Assembly (NCBI RefSeq): GCF_019200975.1
Contig: NZ_JAHTMR010000005.1
Coordinates: forward strand, 197,501-261,500
From: Pseudomonas sp. PD9R
Lineage (GTDB): Bacteria; Pseudomonadota; Gammaproteobacteria; Pseudomonadales; Pseudomonadaceae
DNA: 64,000 nt
Direction: 5' to 3'
Every line of letters begins with the position of its first letter. Positions within the stretch are counted from its first letter, which is position 1. Shown here one piece after another: positions 45,148-56,446 of this stretch. Under the pieces are notes generated by a model. The model did no database searches, was not told the DNA's origin, and worked only from the letters and a program-made list of their open reading frames with translations. The position numbers and the translations under genes are program-made.

Positions 45148-45480
45148 GCCCCATGACTCCTTTGGGCACCACGCACCATCGGCGTGCGTCGAGGTCTTTG
45201 CGACCCCGATCTGTGCCCTTGTAAAAGGCCTCGAAAGGTCACCTTTGTCAGCTCTGTAGGCCGACTCTGTGGTGAAACTTCCCATTCCGGTCCCCTTTGT
45301 AAGGGGGCCGCGTTGAAGCGGATAAGCAAGGCAAGATTCAGACCATGGCTTTGCGCTATCAACTTTTCCATGGCAAAAAAACGATGTCGTTAGCAGGCTA
45401 AGGGGATGGCGCGATCGCACCGAAAAATGGCACATTGGCGCACCTGCCCGTTTGTCCCCATCCGCTGTACGGAAAACCTC
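45148..45480. other. Divergent promoter region between MCP and MFS genes
   Basis: This 333-base gap holds no gene. One imperfect hairpin (TCCCCTTTGTAAGGGGG, near 45291) lies in it. Both flanking genes point away from it, so it must hold both promoters, but no clear -35/-10 pair was found. Confidence 0.5.
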
Positions 45481-46698
45481 ATGGCTATCAGCAATGCCCA
45501 GACCGGCGCTACGTCGGCGTCCGCACCTCCACAAAGCAGCCCCTTGGTCATGCGCATCATCGGCGCGGTGGCGCTGGCGCATTTGATCAATGACCTTATT
45601 CAGTCTGTGTTGCCGTCAATTTATCCGATGCTCAAGGCCAATTACGGCCTCACATTCACCCAGGTCGGGCTGATCACGCTGACCTTTCAGCTGACAGCTT
45701 CGCTGTTGCAGCCTTGGGTCGGTTATTACACCGATCGCCATCCCAAGCCATGGCTGTTGCCAACGGGCACCATCTGCACCCTGATCGGGATTCTGATGAT
45801 GTCGGTGGTCGGCAGTTTTCCGCTGATTTTGCTGGCGGCGGGCTTGATCGGTGTTGGCTCCTCGACCTTCCATCCGGAGGCCTCTCGGGTGGCGCGGCTG
45901 GCCTCAGGCGGGCGGTTCGGCCTGGCGCAATCGACCTTTCAGGTCGGTGGCAATGCGGGCTCGGCGTTTGGTCCGTTGCTGGCGGCGGCGATCATCATTC
46001 CTTATGGGCAAGGGCATGTGGCCTGGTTCGGTTTGTTCGCCGTGTTTGCGCTGTTTGTGCTCTACCGGATCAGCCGTTGGTACGCCAATCACTTGAACCT
46101 GTTCAAGCTCAAACAGGGGCAGGCAGCGACTCACGGTTTGTCCAAGGGGCGCGTAATCAGTGCGCTGGTGGTGCTCGGGTTGCTGGTGTTCTCCAAGTAT
46201 TTCTACATGTCCAGTCTCACCAGTTACTTCACCTTTTACCTGATTGAAAAGTTCGACCTGTCCGTGGCCAGTTCGCAACTGCACCTGTTCCTGTTTCTCG
46301 GTGCGGTCGCCGCGGGCACCTTCTTCGGCGGACCGATCGGCGACAAGATCGGGCGTAAGGCGGTGATCTGGTTCTCGATCCTCGGCGTTGCACCGTTCAC
46401 CTTGATCCTGCCGCACGTCGACCTGTTCTGGACCAGTATTCTCAGCGTGGTCATCGGCTTCATCCTGGCCTCGGCGTTCTCGGCCATTGTGGTGTATGCG
46501 CAGGAACTGGTGCCGGGCAATGTCGGGATGATTGCCGGGGTGTTCTTCGGTTTGATGTTTGGTTTTGGCGGGATTGGCGCTGCACTGCTGGGGCATCTGG
46601 CGGATATCCACGGCATTGAGTACGTGTATTTCCTGTGTTCGTTTTTGCCGTTGCTGGGTGTGTTGGCGATCTTTTTGCCACGAACCAAAAAAGCATAA
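45481..46698 (+). CDS. fsr: MFS exporter, fosmidomycin-resistance (Fsr) family
   Basis: This 405-residue transporter has about 12 membrane segments. Blocks such as HLINDLIQSVLPSIYPMLK (about 35) and GPIGDKIGRKAVIW (about 280) are typical of Fsr, an exporter of fosmidomycin and perhaps other compounds in E. coli. The start MAISNAQ is chosen because the upstream extension is not family-like. It stands alone and ends in a REPIN and a strong terminator. Confidence 0.87.
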   Translation: MAISNAQTGATSASAPPQSSPLVMRIIGAVALAHLINDLIQSVLPSIYPMLKANYGLTFTQVGLITLTFQLTASLLQPWVGYYTDRHPKPWLLPTGTICTLIGILMMSVVGSFPLILLAAGLIGVGSSTFHPEASRVARLASGGRFGLAQSTFQVGGNAGSAFGPLLAAAIIIPYGQGHVAWFGLFAVFALFVLYRISRWYANHLNLFKLKQGQAATHGLSKGRVISALVVLGLLVFSKYFYMSSLTSYFTFYLIEKFDLSVASSQLHLFLFLGAVAAGTFFGGPIGDKIGRKAVIWFSILGVAPFTLILPHVDLFWTSILSVVIGFILASAFSAIVVYAQELVPGNVGMIAGVFFGLMFGFGGIGAALLGHLADIHGIEYVYFLCSFLPLLGVLAIFLPRTKKA

Positions 46699-46779
46699 GA
46701 TCAAAAGATCGCAGCCTTCGGCAGCTCCTACAGGGTATTGCCTGTTTATGTAGGAGCTGCCGAAGGCTGCGATCTTTTG
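46699..46779. repeat. Inverted REP pair (REPIN)
   Basis: GATCAAAAGATCGCAGCCTT...GGCAGCTCCTAC at the left and GTAGGAGCTGCCGAAGGCTG...CGATCTTTTG at the right are perfect inverted copies. The left copy begins at the fsr stop. Confidence 0.93.
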
Positions 46780-46795
46780 GCAATCTGACAGGTAC

Positions 46796-46826
46796 AAAAA
46801 AGCCGCGTATCAAACGCGGCTTTTTC
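46796..46826. terminator. Bidirectional terminator between fsr and ychF
   Basis: AAAAAAGCCGCGT and ACGCGGCTTTTT form a perfect stem around five bases. It lies between converging genes. Confidence 0.92.
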
Positions 46827-46854
46827 TTGGGCAGGTGCTTCGTCTTGAGAAAAC

Positions 46855-47955
46855 TTAGACGTTAAAGCGGAAGTGCATTACGTCGCCGTCTTTGACGATG
46901 TAGTCCTTGCCTTCGAGGCGCCATTTACCGGCTTCCTTGGTCCCGGCTTCACCCTTGTACTGGATGAAGTCGTCATAGGCGATCACTTCGGCGCGGATGA
47001 AGCCTTTTTCGAAGTCGGTGTGGATCACGCCAGCGGCTTGCGGTGCGGTGGCGCCCACGCGGACAGTCCAGGCGCGGACTTCTTCGACGCCGGCGGTGAA
47101 GTAGGTTTGCAGGTGCAACATCTCGTAGCCAGCGCGGATTACGCGGTTCAGGCCAGGCTCTTCGAGGCCCAGGGCTTCGAGGAACATGTCTTTCTCTTCG
47201 CCATCTTCCAGTTCGGCGATTTCGGCTTCGATCTTGTTGCAGACCGGAACCACCATGGCGCCTTCTTCTTCGGCGATGGCTTTGACGATGTCCAGCAGCG
47301 GGTTGTTCTCGAAACCGTCTTCAGCGACGTTAGCGATGTACATGACCGGCTTGGTGGTCAGCAGGTGGAAGCCTTTGATCACCGCTTTATCGTCGGCACC
47401 CATGTTCTTCATCAGCGTGCGCGCAGGCTTGCCGAGGGTGAAGTGAGCGATCAGTTGCTCCAGCAGGCCTTTCTGGACCACGGCATCCTTGTCGCCACCC
47501 TTGGCGTTGCGGGCGACTTTCTGCAATTGCTTCTCGCAGCTGTCGAGGTCGGCGAAGATCAGTTCCAGGTCGATGATTTCGATGTCGCGTTTCGGGTCGA
47601 CACTGTTGGAGACGTGAATCACGTTCTCGTCTTCGAAGCAGCGGACCACGTGGGCGATGGCATCGGTTTCGCGGATGTTGGCCAGGAATTTGTTGCCCAG
47701 GCCTTCACCTTTCGACGCGCCGGCAACCAGGCCCGCGATGTCGACGAATTCCATGGTGGTCGGCAGGATGCGCTTTGGATTGACGATGGCTGCCAGAGCT
47801 TCCAGGCGCGGGTCCGGCATCGGCACGATACCGGTGTTGGGCTCGATGGTGCAGAAGGGGAAGTTCTCGGCCGCGATACCGGATTTGGTCAGGGCGTTGA
47901 ACAGGGTGGACTTGCCGACGTTAGGCAGGCCGACGATGCCGCAATTGAATCCCAT
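46855..47955 (-). CDS. ychF: YchF, ribosome-associated P-loop ATPase
   Basis: This 366-residue Obg-family protein has [14 protein letters not shown] (residues 8-21), DIAGLV (about 70) and a C-terminal TGS-like domain (about 280-366). YchF/OLA1 hydrolyses ATP rather than GTP, because NKIE replaces the usual NKxD, and NKIEAE is visible near residue 235. It acts at the ribosome and in stress responses. It lies 22 bases after pth on the same strand, the usual pth-ychF pair. Confidence 0.95.
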   Translation of the reverse strand: MGFNCGIVGLPNVGKSTLFNALTKSGIAAENFPFCTIEPNTGIVPMPDPRLEALAAIVNPKRILPTTMEFVDIAGLVAGASKGEGLGNKFLANIRETDAIAHVVRCFEDENVIHVSNSVDPKRDIEIIDLELIFADLDSCEKQLQKVARNAKGGDKDAVVQKGLLEQLIAHFTLGKPARTLMKNMGADDKAVIKGFHLLTTKPVMYIANVAEDGFENNPLLDIVKAIAEEEGAMVVPVCNKIEAEIAELEDGEEKDMFLEALGLEEPGLNRVIRAGYEMLHLQTYFTAGVEEVRAWTVRVGATAPQAAGVIHTDFEKGFIRAEVIAYDDFIQYKGEAGTKEAGKWRLEGKDYIVKDGDVMHFRFNV

Positions 47956-47977
47956 GGTGTTTCCCCTCGGATAAGAG

Positions 47978-48562
47978 TCAGGCCTTCTGGCTGTGCAGGT
48001 TTTTCATCGCGCGGTTCCATTCACCGGCGAGGATATCCGGCAGCACGCCGAGGGCAAAGTCGATGCTGGCATCGAGTTTTTCCTGTTCGGCGCGTGGCGC
48101 ACGACCCAGGACGAAATTTGAAACCATACTGGCAACGCCCGGGTGGCCAATGCCAAGCCGCAAGCGGTAGAACGTATTCTGATTGCCCAATTGCGCAATG
48201 ATGTCGCGCAACCCGTTGTGACCGCCATGGCCGCCGCCCAATTTGAGTTTGGCAACGCCCGGAGGCAGGTCGAGTTCGTCATGTGCCACCAGGATTTCTT
48301 CGGGCTTGATGCGGAAGAAACCGGCGAGTGCCGCTACGGCCTGGCCGCTGCGGTTCATGTAGGTGGTGGGAATCAACAGACGAACATCCTGACCTTGGTG
48401 CGAATAGCGCCCGGTCAGGCCGAAATATTTGCGATCGGCTACAAGGTTCACACCTTGCGCGTTCGCGATGCGCTCAACAAAAAGGGCCCCTGCGTTATGC
48501 CGGGTCTGTTCGTATTCAGCGCCTGGATTTCCCAGGCCAACGATCAGTTTAATGGCAGTCAC
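47978..48562 (-). CDS. pth: Peptidyl-tRNA hydrolase
   Basis: This 194-residue enzyme frees peptides from tRNA after abortive translation. Visible motifs are [20 protein letters not shown] (residues about 5-24, including the catalytic His) and HDELDLPPG (about 95). The start is the GTG at 48562; the open frame extends upstream without family similarity. It lies between rplY and ychF in the order known for pseudomonads. Confidence 0.95.
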   Translation of the reverse strand: MTAIKLIVGLGNPGAEYEQTRHNAGALFVERIANAQGVNLVADRKYFGLTGRYSHQGQDVRLLIPTTYMNRSGQAVAALAGFFRIKPEEILVAHDELDLPPGVAKLKLGGGHGGHNGLRDIIAQLGNQNTFYRLRLGIGHPGVASMVSNFVLGRAPRAEQEKLDASIDFALGVLPDILAGEWNRAMKNLHSQKA

Positions 48563-48731
48563 GATAGGGGCCCTTCCTTGGAGTGGTGGATAACATCGCC
48601 GCAATCAGGGTGTGCGGCGAAAGTGGACGAAAATTGCTCATTTACCATTATGTAAACTCCGCGTTCTCGCCCGCTTTCTCGCTACGCTCTAGTCCGCGAT
48701 GTTTCCGGTCACTCCGGCGTACAGAGTGAAA

Positions 48732-49334
48732 TTACTCTGCAGCGCCTTCAGCTGGAGCTTCTGGAGCAACACGTGGAGCGTGAACGTTGGCAACAGCCAG
48801 GTCGTTACCGTGAGCCAGAGCAACAAATTCAACGCCTTTAGGAGCGCTGATGTCGGACAGGTGAATGATCGAGCCGACTTCGGCGTTAGCCAGGTCAACT
48901 TCGATGAATTCAGGCAGGTCTTTTGGCAGGCAGGACACTTCGATTTCAGCAACAACGTGCGAAATCTCGCCGCCTTTCTTCACTGGAGCAGCTTCGTTGA
49001 TGAAGTGCACAGGAACGATAGCGGTCAGCTTCTGGCCGGCAACTACGCGTACGAAGTCAGCGTGCAACACGTGGCCTTTGGCCGGGTGACGCTGCAGAGC
49101 CTTGATGATTACGTTTTGCTTGGTGCCGCCAACGTTCAGCTCGATGATGTGGCTGTAAGCCGCTTCGTTTTCGAGCAGTTTGGTAACTTCTTTAGCCAGC
49201 ATGCTGATGGATTCAGGGGCTTTTTCGCCACCGTAAACTACAGCTGGAACCAGGCTTGCGAGACGACGCAGGCGGCGGCTCGCACCTTTCCCCAGGTCGG
49301 AACGCACTTCAGCATTCAGAGTAAAATCGTTCAT
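48732..49334 (-). CDS. rplY: Ribosomal protein L25 (CTC form)
   Basis: This 200-residue protein is the long L25/CTC form, with an N-terminal L25 domain (about 1-90) that binds 5S rRNA and a C-terminal TL5-like domain. The start at [20 protein letters not shown] is the conserved N-terminus. The last 20 residues are alanine- and glutamate-rich, as is common. A strong terminator separates it from prs upstream. Confidence 0.94.
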   Translation of the reverse strand: MNDFTLNAEVRSDLGKGASRRLRRLASLVPAVVYGGEKAPESISMLAKEVTKLLENEAAYSHIIELNVGGTKQNVIIKALQRHPAKGHVLHADFVRVVAGQKLTAIVPVHFINEAAPVKKGGEISHVVAEIEVSCLPKDLPEFIEVDLANAEVGSIIHLSDISAPKGVEFVALAHGNDLAVANVHAPRVAPEAPAEGAAE

Positions 49335-49400
49335 GTTGTATCTCCAAAATAACCACATTCGCCCCAGCGTTTGCGACCAGCGCTAAAGGCGATATGGGCA

Positions 49401-49443
49401 AAAAAGCCCCGCCCCGACAGGAATGCCGGGGCGGGGCGCTTTT
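49401..49443 (-). terminator. Strong terminator between prs and rplY
   Basis: GCCCCGCCCCG and CGGGGCGGGGC pair around a short loop, with a run of T on the minus-strand side. It separates prs from rplY. Confidence 0.88.
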
Positions 49444-49476
49444 CGTCAACGAGACATTTCGAGAAGGGCAGGGCCC

Positions 49477-50418
49477 TTAGCGGAACATCGCGCTGATCGA
49501 TTCTTCATTGCTGATGCGGCGGACCGCCTCGGCAACTACCGGTGCGATATCCAGTTGACGGATACGTGCACAGGCTTGTGCTGCAGCGGACAGAGGAATG
49601 GTATTGGTTACCACCAACTCGTCCAGCACGGAATTTTCAATGTTTTCGATCGCCCGACCCGACAACACAGGGTGCGTGCAATAAGCGAAAACCTTGGCTG
49701 CGCCATGCTCTTTCAAGGCCTTGGCCGCGTGGCACAGAGTGCCGGCGGTATCGACCATGTCATCGACCAGAATACAGGTACGCCCTTCGACATCACCGAT
49801 GATATGCATCACTTCAGAGTGATTGGCTTTCTCACGGCGTTTGTCGATGATCCCGAGATCCACGCCCAGGGATTTGGCAACAGCACGTGCACGCACGACG
49901 CCACCAATGTCCGGGGACACAATCATCAGGTTTTCGAAGCGCTGATCTTCAATGTCATCCACCAGAACCGGGGAGCCGTAGATGTTATCTACCGGAATAT
50001 CGAAGAAACCCTGGATTTGGTCAGCATGCAGATCAACCGTGAGAACACGGTCGATGCCGACTACGGTAAGCATGTCAGCAACGACTTTCGCGCTGATAGC
50101 CACACGTGCGGAACGCGGACGGCGATCCTGACGGGCATAACCAAAGTAAGGAATAACAGCAGTAATACGAGTAGCCGAGGAGCGGCGGAAGGCGTCAGCC
50201 ATCACTACCAGTTCCATCAGGTTATCGTTGGTCGGAGCGCAAGTCGGCTGAATAATGAAGACATCTTTACCGCGGACGTTTTCATTGATCTCGGCTGTAA
50301 TTTCGCCGTCGGAAAACTTACCGACAGAAATGTCACCGAGAGGGATATGCAGCTGACGTACAACACGCCGAGCCAGATCGGGGTTAGCGTTCCCCGTAAA
50401 GACCATCATCTTGGACAC
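49477..50418 (-). CDS. prs: Ribose-phosphate pyrophosphokinase
   Basis: This 313-residue enzyme makes PRPP for nucleotide, His and Trp synthesis. The PRPP-binding signature [11 protein letters not shown] (about 130-140) and the loop [14 protein letters not shown] (about 216-229) are seen. The start is a GTG at 50418, giving the N-terminus [15 protein letters not shown]; ATGs two to three codons later are less likely. It follows tRNA(Gln) on the same strand by about 46 bases. Confidence 0.95.
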   Translation of the reverse strand: MSKMMVFTGNANPDLARRVVRQLHIPLGDISVGKFSDGEITAEINENVRGKDVFIIQPTCAPTNDNLMELVVMADAFRRSSATRITAVIPYFGYARQDRRPRSARVAISAKVVADMLTVVGIDRVLTVDLHADQIQGFFDIPVDNIYGSPVLVDDIEDQRFENLMIVSPDIGGVVRARAVAKSLGVDLGIIDKRREKANHSEVMHIIGDVEGRTCILVDDMVDTAGTLCHAAKALKEHGAAKVFAYCTHPVLSGRAIENIENSVLDELVVTNTIPLSAAAQACARIRQLDIAPVVAEAVRRISNEESISAMFR

Positions 50419-50464
50419 GCGCAGTACCTGAAGGCTGAGGGTAACCTGGATGAGTATAGGAAAA

Positions 50465-50539
50465 TGGCAGGGGCGGCTGGATTCGAACCAACGCATGGCA
50501 GGATCAAAACCTGCTGCCTTACCGCTTGGCGACGCCCCT
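50465..50539 (-). tRNA. tRNA-Gln (TTG)
   Basis: 75 bases with encoded CCA. AGGGGCG pairs with CGCCCCT in the acceptor stem; the anticodon loop TTTTGAT is flanked by GCAGG and CCTGC; the T arm contains GGTTCGAATCC. It lies between ispE and prs, as is usual in Pseudomonas, and may be co-transcribed with them. Confidence 0.95.
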
Positions 50540-50575
50540 GTATCTGTTGCAACGATTACCCAGTAATCGGTTCCT

Positions 50576-51427
50576 TTAGAGCAGACTTTGCAGCTTGCGG
50601 TGCAACATCGAGATGTTGCTTCCTTTTGCTACAAACCCTGTAAGGGTCTCTGTAAGAAGGGCCGAGACTTTATCAGCTTCAGCTTTGCTTGGGAAGCCCC
50701 CAAACACACAACTTCCAGTGCCAGTAAGTTTTGCTTCGGTAAATTTACCTAACAAATTCAATGCGTTACGTACCTCTGGATAACGCCTTGCTACTACTGG
50801 CAAGCAGTCGTTTCGACTGTTTCCCTTGGGAACGGGGCGCACTTTAATGGGCGGTGAGTTACGTGTCAACAACGGATCTGAAAAAATTTCTGCCGTACTT
50901 ACAGAGACTTGCGGTACGAGCACCAGATACCACGGTTCTTCCGGCTCTACAGGGGTCAGTTTCTCCCCCACACCCTCGGCGAAAGCCGCGTGGCCGCGTA
51001 CGAAAACCGGAACGTCAGCACCCAGCGTCAAGCCGAGCGTAGCCAGCCGATCTTCATCCCAACCCAGCTGCCAGAGATGATTGAGGCCCAGCAGCGTCGT
51101 TGCTGCATTCGAACTGCCACCACCGATTCCGCCGCCCATGGGCAGGATCTTGTCGATCCAGATATCGATGCCGAGCGCGCAGCCGGATTGTTCCTGAAGT
51201 TTTTTGGCGGCCTTGACGATCAGGTTGCTGTCGTGCGGGACACCTTCGAACGCGGTGTGTAATCGAATGACGCCGTCATCGCGCACGGCGAAAGTGATTT
51301 CGTCGCCATAGTCGAGAAACTGAAACAGCGTCTGCAGCTCGTGATAGCCGTCTTCACGGCGACCGAGAATGTGCAGCATCAAATTGAGTTTGGCCGGTGA
51401 GGGCAGGGTCAGGCGATTGACTGGCAT
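50576..51427 (-). CDS. ispE: 4-diphosphocytidyl-2-C-methyl-D-erythritol kinase
   Basis: This 283-residue GHMP kinase catalyses the ATP-dependent step of the MEP isoprenoid pathway. The N-terminal [20 protein letters not shown] and the glycine loop [18 protein letters not shown] (about 91-108) are diagnostic. Fosmidomycin, the possible substrate of the nearby Fsr-type exporter, blocks the same pathway, but the link is probably coincidence. One base separates it from the lolB stop. Confidence 0.95.
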   Translation of the reverse strand: MPVNRLTLPSPAKLNLMLHILGRREDGYHELQTLFQFLDYGDEITFAVRDDGVIRLHTAFEGVPHDSNLIVKAAKKLQEQSGCALGIDIWIDKILPMGGGIGGGSSNAATTLLGLNHLWQLGWDEDRLATLGLTLGADVPVFVRGHAAFAEGVGEKLTPVEPEEPWYLVLVPQVSVSTAEIFSDPLLTRNSPPIKVRPVPKGNSRNDCLPVVARRYPEVRNALNLLGKFTEAKLTGTGSCVFGGFPSKAEADKVSALLTETLTGFVAKGSNISMLHRKLQSLL

Positions 51428-51428
51428 G

Positions 51429-52046
51429 TTACTGCCCCAATTTGCGCGGTTGCCAAGCCTTGATCACCAGGGTGACATCAAGGTCGGTGCCGTGCAGTTT
51501 GATCCGCTCGGGCAACCAGTAGCCATTTTGCTCGGTGTAGGCGGTGTACTCGACCTGCCAACCATCCTGTTCCAGGTTGGCCAGACGGCTATCGGCGTCC
51601 AGCGTCAGACGGCTTTTGCTGTCTGGGGCCGGGAGCCCGCGGACCCACCAGGCCAGGTTGGACACCGGCAATTTCCAGCCCAGTTGTTCTTCAAGCAGGA
51701 TTTCCGGGTTCGGTGCTTCATAGCGTCCCTGATTGGCAACTTCCAGCGAAACCTTGCCGGGACGCCCGGTCAGGCGTGCAGCACCACGACCCAAAGGGCC
51801 GGACAGGCGGATATCGTAGTAATCCTGGCGCTGCAACCAGAACAGCGTGCCGCTGCCCGAGTCCTTTGGTGCGCGGATGCCGATCTTGCCGTCGATCTGC
51901 CAGCCGTCGAGGCCGGTCAGTTGCTGCTTGTGTTCACGCCATTGGGCAGTGTTGCCGTGACCCTCGACGGATTCGCGGGCGCCGAAACCTGCGCAACCGG
52001 CGAGCAGGGCGATGAAACTGAAAACGATAACGTGGCGCAAGAACAT
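51429..52046 (-). CDS. lolB: LolB, outer-membrane lipoprotein receptor
   Basis: This 205-residue lipoprotein has a signal peptide with lipobox ALLAGC (Cys about residue 18). LolB takes lipoproteins from the carrier LolA and inserts them into the outer membrane. The body has the beta-barrel-like pattern of the family ([18 protein letters not shown]). It lies four bases after the TPR gene and one base before ispE, the normal pseudomonad order. Confidence 0.92.
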   Translation of the reverse strand: MFLRHVIVFSFIALLAGCAGFGARESVEGHGNTAQWREHKQQLTGLDGWQIDGKIGIRAPKDSGSGTLFWLQRQDYYDIRLSGPLGRGAARLTGRPGKVSLEVANQGRYEAPNPEILLEEQLGWKLPVSNLAWWVRGLPAPDSKSRLTLDADSRLANLEQDGWQVEYTAYTEQNGYWLPERIKLHGTDLDVTLVIKAWQPRKLGQ

Positions 52047-52050
52047 AATC

Positions 52051-53775
52051 TTAAAGAGTCTCTGATCCGGTCAGGCGTTTGATGGTACTGCGCAGAGCTG
52101 GGCTATCAGGCTGTTCCTTGAGGAACTTGCCCCAGACTTGTTTGGCTTCGCGTTGCTTGCCGCTGGCCCAAAGGACTTCGCCCAGGTGTGCGGCGACTTC
52201 CTGATCGGGGAACCGCTCCAGTGCCTGACGCAGCAGGCGTTCAGCTTCGTCGAGGTTGCCCAAGCGGTAATTCACCCAGCCAAGGCTGTCGAGCACCGCC
52301 GGATCTTCCGGATTGATGTGATGAGCCTGTTCGATCAGGGCCTTGGCTTCAGCGTAACGCGTCGTACGATCAGACAAGGTGTAGCCGAGCGCGTTCAGCG
52401 CCATGGCGTTGTCCGGATCGCGCTTGATGATCTGCCGCAAGTCTTTTTCCATCTGCGCCAGGTCATTGCGTTTTTCCGCGAGCATGGCCCGGGTGTAAAG
52501 AAGGTTCAGATCGTCCGGATATTGCTGCAGGGCTTTTTGCAGGACATTCCAGGCCTTGTCGCCCTGATTGTTGGCGGACAGGGTTTCAGCTTCGATCAGG
52601 TACAACTGGATCGCATAATCCGGTTGCTCGTCGCGCTGAGCCGCCAGTTTGCTTTGGGCTTCAGCGGTCTTGCCGTTGTTCATCAGAATGTCGGCCTGGC
52701 GCAATTGTGCCGGCAGGTAATCGTTGCCCGGTCCGACTTTGGCGTACTCGATCAACGCGCCTTGCGGATCATTTCGCTCTTCGGCAATGCGACCGAGGTT
52801 CAGGTGTGCTGAGTCGACATGGCTATCCCGGGCGATCAGGTCTTCCAGATAACCCTTGGCCTCGTCCCAGGCTTTGGCTTCCAGGCAGACCAGCGCCAGG
52901 GAGTAACGCAGTTCGTCGTCTTCCGGGTATTGCTGAACCAGGCTCGAGAACTCGGCTTTGGCGTCGTCCATGCGGTCTTGTTCAACCAGCATCCGCGCGT
53001 AAGTCAGGCGCAGACGTTTGTCGTCCGGGTATTTCTTGATGCTTTTTTGCAGCAATGGCAATGCTTCGCCACCGCGATCAAGTGATTGCAGTAACCGCGC
53101 GCGCAGCAGAATCGGTGCGATTTCGCCGTCCTCCGGCGGATTGTTTTCCAGCAGGGTGAGCGCGCCTTTGGTGTCGCCATCCTGTTGCATCAGCAACGCC
53201 TTGCCAAAAATCAGCTGGCTGTTGTTCGGATGGCGCTGCAGCAAACGGTCGAAGCTTTTCATCAAACCGTTGCGCGTGTCCTGGTCGGTATCGGCGGCGG
53301 ACAGGGCGAGGAAGTCGAAATGGGTGTCGCCCTTGCCCTGCAGGACTTTCTCCATATAAACCATGGAGTCGTCATAACGACCGGCCCGGGCCAGTTGCAC
53401 GGCGGCAGCCCGCTGCGCTTCGAGGTCGTTCGGCGCGTTTTTTGCCCAGATCAGGGCGGTATCCAGGGCGGCTTGATCGGCGCCCAGGTATTCGGCGATG
53501 CGGAATGCCCGCTCCGAGATGCCCGGATCCTGAGTATTGATGGCCTGGGTCACATAGTTGTCCAGGGCAATGTCGAAACGATTGCGCTGGCCAGCCAGTT
53601 CGGCGCTCAACAGGCTGAAGACTGTGTCTTCACTGAACGAGCTGTAAACCTTGGGCTTTTCAGGGGCCGGAGTGCTGTCTTCGACCGGCGACGTGCCGTC
53701 CGACGAAACGGGTGCCAAGGCCTGGCAGCCGCTGAGGAAGACAAAAGCGAGGAGCAACGCGGAAGATCTATTCAT
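52051..53775 (-). CDS. TPR-repeat lipoprotein
   Basis: The 574-residue product has a signal peptide with lipobox VFLSGC (Cys about residue 17) and a long series of tetratricopeptide repeats from about residue 65 to the end; the clearest end in [16 protein letters not shown] and [24 protein letters not shown] lipoproteins usually act as scaffolds at the outer membrane. Its partner is unknown; its conserved place before lolB suggests envelope biogenesis. Confidence 0.88.
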   Translation of the reverse strand: MNRSSALLLAFVFLSGCQALAPVSSDGTSPVEDSTPAPEKPKVYSSFSEDTVFSLLSAELAGQRNRFDIALDNYVTQAINTQDPGISERAFRIAEYLGADQAALDTALIWAKNAPNDLEAQRAAAVQLARAGRYDDSMVYMEKVLQGKGDTHFDFLALSAADTDQDTRNGLMKSFDRLLQRHPNNSQLIFGKALLMQQDGDTKGALTLLENNPPEDGEIAPILLRARLLQSLDRGGEALPLLQKSIKKYPDDKRLRLTYARMLVEQDRMDDAKAEFSSLVQQYPEDDELRYSLALVCLEAKAWDEAKGYLEDLIARDSHVDSAHLNLGRIAEERNDPQGALIEYAKVGPGNDYLPAQLRQADILMNNGKTAEAQSKLAAQRDEQPDYAIQLYLIEAETLSANNQGDKAWNVLQKALQQYPDDLNLLYTRAMLAEKRNDLAQMEKDLRQIIKRDPDNAMALNALGYTLSDRTTRYAEAKALIEQAHHINPEDPAVLDSLGWVNYRLGNLDEAERLLRQALERFPDQEVAAHLGEVLWASGKQREAKQVWGKFLKEQPDSPALRSTIKRLTGSETL

Positions 53776-53869
53776 ATAGGAAGAGGACGACTAACCTGCG
53801 GTCGGATCATCATGACACAAGCCTTCGGCCAAACATAACCGGCCCCGAAATTTACCCCGTCACCCAGTC

Positions 53870-53951
53870 CATGTAGGAGCCGCCGAAGGCTGCGATCTTT
53901 TGATTTTGTTTTTCAAGATCAAAAGATCGCAGCCTTCGGCAGCTCCTACAT
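53870..53951. repeat. Inverted REP pair (REPIN)
   Basis: CATGTAGGAGCCGCCGAAGG...CTGCGATCTTTTG and its complement, ending in GCAGCTCCTACATG, are inverted around a short AT-rich spacer. It lies between the divergent TPR and hemA genes; the 302-base gap contains no gene. A second, partial CTCGCAATCTGCGGCAGC copy follows at about 53970. Confidence 0.92.
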
Positions 53952-54077
53952 GAAGGCTGAACGAGAACTGCTCGCAATCTGCGGCAGCACCTACCACGCC
54001 AATAGATATCGAGTAGTTGTTCTGAATCTGGCGAAGTAGGACAATTGCCGGCTTCACGTCACCATCAGCGACTTTGA

Positions 54078-55367
54078 ATGGCCTTCCTTGCACTCGGTAT
54101 TAACCACAAGACTGCTTCAGTAGACGTCCGCGAGCGCGTGGCTTTTACTCCTGAGCAGCTGGTGGAGGCCTTACAGCAGCTCTGCCGACTTACCGACAGC
54201 CGCGAAGCTGCGATCCTCTCCACCTGCAATCGCAGTGAACTCTATATAGAACAGGATCACCTGTCGGCTGACATCGTGCTCCGCTGGCTGGCCGAATATC
54301 ATCATTTGAGCCTCGAAGAACTGCGCGCGAGCGCTTATGTGCACGAAGATGATGCGGCAGTTCGTCACATGATGCGGGTGGCTTCCGGGCTCGATTCGCT
54401 GGTGTTGGGTGAGCCGCAGATTCTCGGTCAGATGAAATCGGCCTACGCCGTGGCTCGCGAAGCCGGCACCGTGGGTCCGTTGCTCGGGCGCTTGTTCCAG
54501 GCCACGTTCAATGCGGCCAAGCAAGTGCGCACCGACACGGCCATTGGTGAAAACCCGGTGTCCGTGGCGTTTGCCGCGGTGAGCCTGGCGAAACAGATTT
54601 TCAGCGACTTGCAACGCAGCCAGGCCTTGCTGATCGGTGCCGGTGAAACCATCACCCTGGTCGCCCGTCATCTGCATGAACTGGGGGTAAAACGCATCGT
54701 CGTGGCCAACCGCACGCTGGAGCGCGCGAGCATGCTCGCTGAGCAGTTCGGTGCCCATGCTGTGCTGCTGTCAGATATTCCGGCGGAGCTGGTGCGCAGC
54801 GACATCGTCATCAGCTCCACGGCCAGCCAGTTGCCGATTCTCGGTAAAGGCGCCGTGGAAAGTGCGCTGAAACTGCGCAAGCACAAACCGATTTTCATGG
54901 TGGATATCGCCGTTCCACGGGATATCGAGCCTGAAGTCGGCGAGTTGGACGACGTTTACCTGTACAGCGTCGACGATCTCCACGAAGTGGTCGCCGAGAA
55001 CCTCAAGAGCCGTCAAGGCGCCGCACAAGCGGCGGAAGAAATGGTCTCGGTGGGCGCCGAAGATTTCATGGTGCGCCTGCGCGAGTTGGCGGCGGTCGAC
55101 GTGCTCAAGGCCTATCGTCAACAAAGCGAGCGCATGCGCGACGAAGAGTTGCAAAAGGCCCAGCGCATGCTGGCTAACGGCAGCAACGCCGAAGAAGTGC
55201 TGGTGCAACTGGCCCGCGGCCTGACCAACAAACTGTTGCACGCACCGAGCGTGCAGTTGAAAAAGCTCTCTGCCGAAGGTCGCCTTGATGCGCTGGCGAT
55301 GGCCCAGGAACTCTTTGCCCTCGGTGAGGGCCCATCGGAAAGCTTTTCGGATAAGAAACCGCAATGA
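54078..55367 (+). CDS. hemA: Glutamyl-tRNA reductase
   Basis: This 429-residue enzyme makes glutamate-1-semialdehyde, the first step of C5 haem synthesis. The start [20 protein letters not shown] is conserved, and STCNRSELY holds the catalytic Cys (about residue 50). The NADPH domain has LLIGAGETI (about 187). It opens a tight operon: its stop overlaps prfA in ATGA. Confidence 0.96.
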   Translation: MAFLALGINHKTASVDVRERVAFTPEQLVEALQQLCRLTDSREAAILSTCNRSELYIEQDHLSADIVLRWLAEYHHLSLEELRASAYVHEDDAAVRHMMRVASGLDSLVLGEPQILGQMKSAYAVAREAGTVGPLLGRLFQATFNAAKQVRTDTAIGENPVSVAFAAVSLAKQIFSDLQRSQALLIGAGETITLVARHLHELGVKRIVVANRTLERASMLAEQFGAHAVLLSDIPAELVRSDIVISSTASQLPILGKGAVESALKLRKHKPIFMVDIAVPRDIEPEVGELDDVYLYSVDDLHEVVAENLKSRQGAAQAAEEMVSVGAEDFMVRLRELAAVDVLKAYRQQSERMRDEELQKAQRMLANGSNAEEVLVQLARGLTNKLLHAPSVQLKKLSAEGRLDALAMAQELFALGEGPSESFSDKKPQ

Positions 55368-56446
55368 AAGCGTCACTGCTCAATAAACTGGACATCCTCC
55401 AGGACCGTTTCGAGGAATTGACTGCGTTGCTTGGCGACGGCGAGGTCATTTCCGATCAGAACAAATTCCGCACCTATTCCAAGGAATACGCGGAAGTCGA
55501 ACCGATTGTCGAAGCCTATAAACAGCTGCTCAAAGTTCAGGGCGACCTCGAAGGCGCTCAGGCTCTGCTCAAGGACAGCGACCCGGACATGCGTGAAATG
55601 GCCGTGGAAGAAGTCCGCGAAGCCAAGGAACGTCTGGTTGAACTGGAAGCCAGTCTGCAACGCATGCTGCTGCCCAAAGACCCGAACGATGGGCGCAACG
55701 TGTTCCTCGAAATCCGCGCCGGCACCGGTGGCGACGAGGCGGCAATTTTCTCCGGCGATCTGTTCCGCATGTATTCGCGTTACGCCGAGCGGCGCGGCTG
55801 GCGAGTGGAGATCCTTTCGGAAAACGAAGGCGAACACGGCGGCTATAAAGAAGTCATTGCCCGGGTTGAAGGCGATAACGTGTACGGCAAGCTGAAATTC
55901 GAATCCGGTGCCCACCGTGTACAGCGGGTTCCGGCGACCGAATCCCAAGGGCGCATTCACACCTCGGCCTGCACCGTGGCGGTATTGCCCGAGCCGGATG
56001 AACAAGAAGCGATCGAGATCAACCCGGCGGATCTGCGGGTCGATACTTACCGCTCTTCCGGTGCCGGTGGCCAGCACGTCAACAAGACCGACTCGGCGAT
56101 CCGCATCACGCACTTGCCGTCCGGTATCGTTGTCGAGTGTCAGGAAGAGCGTTCGCAGCACAAGAACCGTGCGCGGGCGATGTCCTGGCTGTCGGCCAAG
56201 CTCAACGACCAGCAGACCAGCGCCGCCGCCAATGCCATCGCCAGCGAGCGTAAATTGCTGGTGGGCTCGGGTGATCGCTCTGAGCGTATTCGCACCTACA
56301 ACTTTGCCCAGGGCCGGGTCACGGACCATCGGGTCAACCTGACGCTGTATTCCCTCGACGAAATCCTCGCCGGTGGCGTCGATGCGGTGATTGAACCGTT
56401 ACTGGCCGAATATCAGGCCGATCAACTGGCAGCGATAGGTGAGTAA
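55364..56446 (+). CDS. prfA: Peptide chain release factor 1
   Basis: This 360-residue factor ends translation at UAA and UAG. The GGQ motif appears in [17 protein letters not shown] (about 229-245). The stop-reading domain 2 lies upstream of it, and the C-terminus ends normally. It starts within the hemA stop and ends directly before the prmC start; PrmC methylates the Gln of this GGQ motif, so the order has functional sense. Confidence 0.96.
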   Translation: MKASLLNKLDILQDRFEELTALLGDGEVISDQNKFRTYSKEYAEVEPIVEAYKQLLKVQGDLEGAQALLKDSDPDMREMAVEEVREAKERLVELEASLQRMLLPKDPNDGRNVFLEIRAGTGGDEAAIFSGDLFRMYSRYAERRGWRVEILSENEGEHGGYKEVIARVEGDNVYGKLKFESGAHRVQRVPATESQGRIHTSACTVAVLPEPDEQEAIEINPADLRVDTYRSSGAGGQHVNKTDSAIRITHLPSGIVVECQEERSQHKNRARAMSWLSAKLNDQQTSAAANAIASERKLLVGSGDRSERIRTYNFAQGRVTDHRVNLTLYSLDEILAGGVDAVIEPLLAEYQADQLAAIGE